A stretch of DNA of 64,000 bases from Lignipirellula cremea (GTDB lineage: Bacteria; Planctomycetota; Planctomycetia; Pirellulales; Pirellulaceae), in assembly GCF_007751035.1 (NCBI RefSeq), contig NZ_CP036433.1:496001-560000 (forward strand). The letters are read 5' to 3'. Shown piece by piece: positions 59,339 through 64,000 of the stretch (position 1 is its first letter; every line of letters starts with the position of its first letter). The notes under the pieces are model-generated. The model searched no databases and was not told where the DNA came from. It saw nothing but the letters and a program-made list of their open reading frames with translations. Position numbers and translations under genes: made by a program.

Positions 59339-61735
59339 TCATTTTGTCAGAAAAGGTTCGCTGGCCGCAATAGCACGGACCAGCGATCCCAGCCGATAAT
59401 CGTTCTGGATCATCTCCTGCGTCAGCTTGTCCACCATCTCCTGGTCGCCCAGTTCCAGCCGCCGGCCCAGGGCGTAAGTTAGCAGACGTTCCACCAGGGC
59501 TTGCGCAAACGCATCCTTCCGGTTGGTCGCCAGGTATTCCCGGAGCGCGTCGGCGCCGGCGATTTCCTGGCCATCGGGCATCTGGTCGCTGGCGAGGACC
59601 GGCAGGGTTTCAAAGCCGTCGTCGACCTTGCGGCGGACTTCGTCCCGCCAGAGGCCAACAGCGTCGAAGTTCTCCAGGGCGATGCCCCAGGGGTCAATGT
59701 CGCGATGGCAGCTGGCGCAGGCCGCGTTGCCTCGATGGATCTTCAGCTGCTCTCGGATCGAAAGTTTGTGGAACTCGGGATCGGCTTCTTCCAGCGAGGG
59801 GACGTCGGCAGGCGGCGGGGCCGGAGGATCGTTGAGCAGTCGGTCCCGGATCCAAACGGCCCGGCGTACGGCATGGGCGTCTTCCCCGGTCGAATTGCTG
59901 AGCAGCACGCTCGCATGTCCCAGCAGTCCGCCCCGGTGCTGATCGGCAGGCAGGGGCACGCGGCGAAACTGGTTGCCCAGGACTCCCGGGATGCCGTAAT
60001 GCCGGGCCAGCCGTTCGTTGAGTATGGTGAAGTCGGACTGGAGCAGGTTTAGCGCGCTGCCGTCGGTGCGGAGCAGTTCCGCAAAAAAGTGCTGCGTCTC
60101 CGCCTGCATCTCGGCTTTGAGGGTTTCGTCAAACTGCGGGTAATAGTCCTTGCTGACCGCTACTCGTTCGACGCCGTCCAGGTGCAGCCATTGCTGGGTG
60201 AACTGTTCGACAAAGTTCCAGGACCGCGGGTCCGCCAGCATCCGTTCGACCTGCTCTTCCAGGACGCTGGGCTGCTGCAGCTTGCCGGCCGCCGCCAGGT
60301 CCCGCAGCTCGTCGTCGGGCATGGTGCTCCATAAGAAGTACGACAGCCGCGACGCCAGCTCCCAGTCCTGCAGGGGACGTTTCTCCTCGCCTGCCGGTTC
60401 AATCAAATAGAGGAAGTCAGGACGTATGAGCACCATGGCCAGCGTTTCGCGCAGGGCGTCTTCGAAGGTGGGGAACTCCTCGCGAATGGCAGTGAAGAAC
60501 TGCTGCATCTTCTCCACTTCGGCCGGTTGCACTGGACGACGATACGCCCGCTGCATGAACGGCTGCAGCACTTTGGCGACATAGGCCGCCTCGTCGGTTT
60601 CGCGCAGGTCCGAATCCAACAGGATCCGCCGATGCAACTGCGGCGGCCATTGCTCGAACACGCGGCCCTGGAACTCCACGGACTCCACGTTGATGGTGGG
60701 CAGGCCGTCGTCTTCGTACGGCTGGTTCTGCTTGTTCTTTCTTTTCTTGTCGGCCTTGGGCAGCGGCGAGCCGTCGTCGTACAAATTGCGGACGCGAATC
60801 ACCAGGCCCGGGAACTTGACCTGCTCGCGGACCGGCATGGGATAGTCCTCCAGATAGCCGGTGAACTCCAGCACCTGCGGCTCGTCCGAATCGATCTCGA
60901 TTAGCCCCATTGTTTTGAACAGCGGGAACTTGGGAAGCACACGATACCCGATCGAAACTTCCAGCAGGGGATTGCCATACTCGGGCTTCAGCTCGGCGCT
61001 GAATTTCAGGCGAAGGCGAAACCGGCCCGACTCCGGATATTCATCGAGCATGGTCCCCAGAAACTCCTGCTTGCGCCCCAGGCGATTGGCGCGTTCGATC
61101 CCGGGCAGCCAGGATGCGACGTTGCTCTCGGTAAAGGTGCGTTCATAGGTTTCCGGCGCCGGGCCGCTGACAATCACCCGTTCCAAAGCGCGGCGGGCCG
61201 TTTCCAGGTAGTACTCCAGTTGCAGAGCCGACATCTGCAGCGACTGGCCATTGTTACGGAAGCCGTCGCCAGAGACGCCGTCGGGCGGCAGATCGCGGGC
61301 GTAGTCCATCTCGAGGCCCAGCAGATCCTGCATGGTGTTCTGATATTCCACGCGGTTCAATCTTCGCAGCACCACACGGCCGTGGGTCTGCCGCTGGGCT
61401 GCGATCGCCTGCTCCAGCGAACTCGTCACCCAGCGGGTGAGCGTCTGGAACTCTTTCTCCGTGAGGGCCGGTTCGCCCTCCGGCGGCATCTCCGCCGCAT
61501 GCAGCACGTTGCGCACTTCGTTCCAGGTTTCCGCCGCCGGGCGATTGCCGATCAGGTCCGGAGAAAGCTGGTCCAGTCGGATGCGGGCTTCCTGCACTTC
61601 CGGCCCATGGCACCGCACGCACCGCGCCTGCAGGATCGGCGTGACCTCTTTCTGGAAATCCGGCAGCTCCGCGGCGTACGTACTGGCGAGCATCGACAGC
61701 GCTACCCCAATCGTGAGCAGGATTCTGTGCGTCAT
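59339..61735 (-). CDS. DUF1592-type multi-domain planctomycete cytochrome
   Basis: 798 residues, signal peptide (MTHRILLTIGVALSMLASTY). N-terminal heme-binding motif CVRCHG (about 39-44), then planctomycete domains in their usual order: DUF1587 (RRLNRVEYQNTMQDLLGLEM), DUF1595 (FMQRAYRRPVQPAEVEKMQQ), DUF1592 (ALRETLAMVLIRPDFLYLIE, LASRLSYFLWSTMPDDELRD), DUF1588 (DRLLNDPPAPPPADVPSLEE, CASCHRDIDPWGIALENFDA: second CxxCH at about 674) and DUF1585 (LVERLLTYALGRRLELGDQE). Two CxxCH sites suggest periplasmic electron transfer. First gene of the DUF1592-DUF1552 operon. Confidence 0.93.
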   Translation of the reverse strand: MTHRILLTIGVALSMLASTYAAELPDFQKEVTPILQARCVRCHGPEVQEARIRLDQLSPDLIGNRPAAETWNEVRNVLHAAEMPPEGEPALTEKEFQTLTRWVTSSLEQAIAAQRQTHGRVVLRRLNRVEYQNTMQDLLGLEMDYARDLPPDGVSGDGFRNNGQSLQMSALQLEYYLETARRALERVIVSGPAPETYERTFTESNVASWLPGIERANRLGRKQEFLGTMLDEYPESGRFRLRLKFSAELKPEYGNPLLEVSIGYRVLPKFPLFKTMGLIEIDSDEPQVLEFTGYLEDYPMPVREQVKFPGLVIRVRNLYDDGSPLPKADKKRKNKQNQPYEDDGLPTINVESVEFQGRVFEQWPPQLHRRILLDSDLRETDEAAYVAKVLQPFMQRAYRRPVQPAEVEKMQQFFTAIREEFPTFEDALRETLAMVLIRPDFLYLIEPAGEEKRPLQDWELASRLSYFLWSTMPDDELRDLAAAGKLQQPSVLEEQVERMLADPRSWNFVEQFTQQWLHLDGVERVAVSKDYYPQFDETLKAEMQAETQHFFAELLRTDGSALNLLQSDFTILNERLARHYGIPGVLGNQFRRVPLPADQHRGGLLGHASVLLSNSTGEDAHAVRRAVWIRDRLLNDPPAPPPADVPSLEEADPEFHKLSIREQLKIHRGNAACASCHRDIDPWGIALENFDAVGLWRDEVRRKVDDGFETLPVLASDQMPDGQEIAGADALREYLATNRKDAFAQALVERLLTYALGRRLELGDQEMVDKLTQEMIQNDYRLGSLVRAIAASEPFLTK

Positions 61736-62052
61736 AGGAAGGGATCATCAGGCAGGAAAGATGCGGAAGGTGACGCCCCACGGCGCCCCCATATCGTACT
61801 GGCCGCCACGAGGGGAATCAAATCGAAAAGCCCAGCAGCCAGGGCAGGATCCGTCCCCCCGGAGTCGCGCCTCGGGCTGATCCCGCCGCGGCTTTTCCGG
61901 GCTTCGATTTAACTTGCCGGATTACCGGGACTAATGTTAAGGTCTGTCTGGCCCACTCTCGTCTTGTGGCTTCGGGCGAACGAATAATCGGCCTTAGGTG
62001 ATCGAAGGCGCAACGAGGCAATTTCGATATTACCTCGGAAGGACTTCAGCAA
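61736..62052. other. Divergent intergenic region, no gene seen
   Basis: Separates the minus-strand DUF1592 operon from a plus-strand unknown gene. Both promoters must be here; none is clear. No repeat or RNA seen. Confidence 0.35.
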
Positions 62053-62778
62053 ATGAAGCACAGGCTCGACCTCGATTTTCTGTCGTTGCTCGCCGCTGCA
62101 ACGAGAGAGGGTGGAATTAGCTGGCGTCATGTCGGTGGAGACGGTTACCGCTCTACTTCGGAGGTGTATAATCTAAGCTGGCTGTACTGGTACAGGGTTG
62201 ATGGGATCACGATAGGAAGAATGGGTCTTATTGTTGCTATTCAAGACCAGAGTCTGGCATTTCCCTGGGGAACGGAAGGGATGGAGGTAGCCAAGCAGCT
62301 TCTAAACGAAATCGATGGCAAATGGATATCTTACCATTTTGGTCTAGTTAAAGGATGCAAGGAAATGCTGCCGAATGACTTGCCATCAACCCCAGTCGTC
62401 CGCATGCAACAACCCTGCATCATGGTTCTTTCGTTGTTACGACAAGCCACCCAGGCCGGCGAGATCCTATGGAGACAGGATCGCGACAATCCGAACTCCT
62501 TCTATTCCCACTTCAACCACAAAAAGATGGAAATCACGTTCCGGCAGCCAGCGGACTATGACGAAAATCCGATTGGGAATCTCGTCGTGGAGCTTTTGCT
62601 GGAAGGCGCCAACATCCCCTTCGCCTGTGGGACGGACGGCTATTTTTTAATCGAAGAAATACTGTCCTTTTCCATTCCTGACTACCAGCGAGCGATTCGT
62701 GATCGTGAAGCTGCATTGGCAAGGGAGATTGAATCCCTGAGGCGAATGATCCGTCAGTCGCCCGCGGAAGAAAAATAA
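62053..62778 (+). CDS. Unknown protein with internal duplication
   Basis: 241 residues, no signal peptide. Two halves align by eye: LSLLAAATREGGISWRHVGGD with LSLLRQATQAGEILWRQDRDN, and LAFPWGTEGMEVAKQLLNEI with IPFACGTDGYFLIEEILSFS, about 119 residues apart. The ending is a charged helix (REAALAREIESLRRMIRQSP). No known family. GGAAGGA lies before the ATG. AT content here is higher than in flanking genes, which may suggest acquisition. Confidence 0.72.
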   Translation: MKHRLDLDFLSLLAAATREGGISWRHVGGDGYRSTSEVYNLSWLYWYRVDGITIGRMGLIVAIQDQSLAFPWGTEGMEVAKQLLNEIDGKWISYHFGLVKGCKEMLPNDLPSTPVVRMQQPCIMVLSLLRQATQAGEILWRQDRDNPNSFYSHFNHKKMEITFRQPADYDENPIGNLVVELLLEGANIPFACGTDGYFLIEEILSFSIPDYQRAIRDREAALAREIESLRRMIRQSPAEEK

Positions 62779-63002
62779 CGCCTGCTTCAGACGGTTGAGA
62801 CCCGGCAGCAATGGCGTCGCCCGTTTCCCACAGATTAGGATGTCCCCCACGCCTGACTGCCAACGCTTCAAGTGGGGCAAGTCGGGCCAGTCCGTTTTGT
62901 GAATCGCAAGCAGCAGTCGGCGATTCCTGGCTGGCCCCTACGTTCGCTGCGTAAGGGCAAGCGAAGTGTCGGTCTCCATGTAACTCGATCGGCGGATCTA
63001 CG

Positions 63003-63416
63003 ATGACACATCCTCGAAGACCTGATAGATTTCGCAGCACTTTCGATGAACTCAATTTTCTGAGTGATTCCATTCAAATCGCGATGACGCGAAATGAATC
63101 TGTTGATGCGATTGTCGCCTTGAGGTTTGAGTCGCTGCTTGAGTCATGTGGGTTTGACAACGGAAGTATCGTGCTTCAAGAGCACTGGGTAACCTTCTAT
63201 CAAATGAAGCAAGACGATGAGAAGATAATCGAACATTGTCGTCGGCAAATTGAACTGACGGAGATGCTTTTTGCTTTGGGCGGCCCCGTGGGGAGTGTTG
63301 ACAATAGCTACCTGGCGTCAGCCTTGTACACATTAGCAGACAGCTTGAGAAAGATCGGCAGAGTCGCGGAAGGGGATCAGGCAAGGAGGCGCGCCGAAGA
63401 ACTCGATCGACGGTGA
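63003..63416 (+). CDS. Small helical unknown protein
   Basis: 137 residues: FRSTFDELNFLSDSIQIAMT, VALRFESLLESCGFDNGSIV, HCRRQIELTEMLFALGGPVG, YLASALYTLADSLRKIGRVA, EGDQARRRAEELDRR. The C-terminal part is TPR-like. Lower GC than neighbouring genes, like 62053-62778. The ribosome site is not clear. No family recognised. Confidence 0.62.
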   Translation: MTHPRRPDRFRSTFDELNFLSDSIQIAMTRNESVDAIVALRFESLLESCGFDNGSIVLQEHWVTFYQMKQDDEKIIEHCRRQIELTEMLFALGGPVGSVDNSYLASALYTLADSLRKIGRVAEGDQARRRAEELDRR

Positions 63417-63570
63417 AGGAGCAGGTTTGCAGGGCTGTCCAGACGTCGACTCGAACCCGGGCGTCTCCGCATTCTCCCCTTCCTGCAGAGGGACGGTTAT
63501 GGCGGGCTGCGGTTGACGGTTACCTGGGGGTTAGAACCCTGGAAACCCTTTCCCCTGTCGCGGTGCTGTG

Positions 63571-64000
63571 ATGTTGACGCCTCCTGTTTGGCTGCTGCAG
63601 TGTCTGGGAATTGCTCAGATCGTGCTGGCGGTTGTGAGCGTGGCCATTCTGCGCGTGTTGCGTTGGGGGGAAGAAACGCGGAAGCTGAATCCGCTGACGC
63701 GGCAAGTGTTCTGGACGTACGCCGGGTATATCTGCGTCAGTAACTTGTGCTTCGGTCTGCTGACGGCGATCCTGCCGGGGGCGCTGCTGGAGGGGACGTC
63801 GCTGGCGGCTGCCGTCACGGGCTTTATTGCCCTGTGGTGGGCCGCGCGGATCGTGATTCAGTTCACATACTTTGATCGCTCCCAGGCGCCGGAGGGAAGG
63901 ATTTATGTGGCGGCGGAAGTCGCACTTGTCGTTCTGTTTCTGGTGTTGACGTTGACCTATGGACTGGCCGCCCTGGCGAATCTGCGGGCGATCGTTGGAT
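63571..64000 (+). CDS. Multi-pass membrane protein, partial at window end
   Basis: Open from ATG 63571 (or GTG 63568) to the last base, about 143 residues visible: MLTPPVWLLQCLGIAQIVLA, VFWTYAGYICVSNLCFGLLT, SLAAAVTGFIALWWAARIVI, EVALVVLFLVLTLTYGLAAL. Four membrane helices, so an integral membrane protein of about 145 or more residues. No function can be assigned. The conserved-looking WxxRIxIQFTYFDRS block after helix 3 could be useful for matching. Confidence 0.7.
   Translation, partial: MLTPPVWLLQCLGIAQIVLAVVSVAILRVLRWGEETRKLNPLTRQVFWTYAGYICVSNLCFGLLTAILPGALLEGTSLAAAVTGFIALWWAARIVIQFTYFDRSQAPEGRIYVAAEVALVVLFLVLTLTYGLAALANLRAIVG

Noticed and set aside
58125-59399. 424-codon plus-strand frame opposite DUF1552
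   Set aside because: Reads as the antisense of a confirmed gene; composition typical of shadow frames.
63430-63480. tRNA-like T-loop (TTCGAGT on the minus strand)
   Set aside because: The flanking stem does not pair (CCCGG versus CGACG) and no anticodon arm was found.

Overview
The window reads as a high-GC chromosomal segment of a planctomycete, probably Pirellulaceae-like. The evidence is family content: two DUF1552 proteins, a DUF1592-type cytochrome beside one of them, sulfatases, a DUF6807/PmoA-like protein, a DUF5060 fragment, a pectate-lyase-3 protein, an ECF sigma/Ser-Thr kinase pair and an HTTM protein. Assignments rest on motifs read by eye; no database search was run.

Layout. 0-5.9 kb: end of a DUF1552 gene, a sulfatase, an HExxH protein, a tiny membrane protein and a metal P-type ATPase. 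6.2-11 kb: a gene graveyard (ISAs1 transposase, DUF5060, beta-helix, sulfatase and integrase fragments) around one intact trypsin-like protease. 11-19 kb: a metallophosphoesterase, then a TetR-controlled redox operon (isochorismatase, azoreductase, NTF2/DUF1348, PNPOx-like, AhpD-like) ending in a strong hairpin terminator. The azoreductase is split by an intact IS66 element with a clear 8-bp target duplication. An ECF sigma/zinc-finger pair follows. 19-29 kb: an IstB fragment, a beta-lactamase-fold hydrolase, an HTTM pair, a proline-rich repeat protein, the sigma/kinase operon and a beta-barrel candidate.

29-40 kb is the most coherent system: two PAS sensor kinases convergent with an NtrC-like sigma-54 activator, followed by universal stress proteins (four genes), a globin, a small CxxCH heme protein and a hemerythrin. 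Three candidate sigma-54 promoters lie in front of these transcription units. I infer a sigma-54-controlled stress regulon related to oxygen, NO or redox.

40-46 kb: a decayed SGNH hydrolase, further transposase and DUF1552 remnants, dispersed repeats, an SMI1/KNR4-propeller protein, a PHB-depolymerase-like esterase, a cupin and a glycerophosphodiesterase. 46-52 kb: a 1908-residue CheB-CheR-PAS hybrid kinase overlapping a small HTH gene. 52-64 kb: unknown and carbohydrate-related secreted proteins, a DUF1592-DUF1552 operon, small unknowns and a partial membrane protein cut by the window end.

No rRNA, tRNA or CRISPR array was seen. Two dispersed repeat families recur: a 130-bp unit at 12.3 and 43.2 kb, and an inverted-repeat element at 29.0 and 40.6-41.0 kb.
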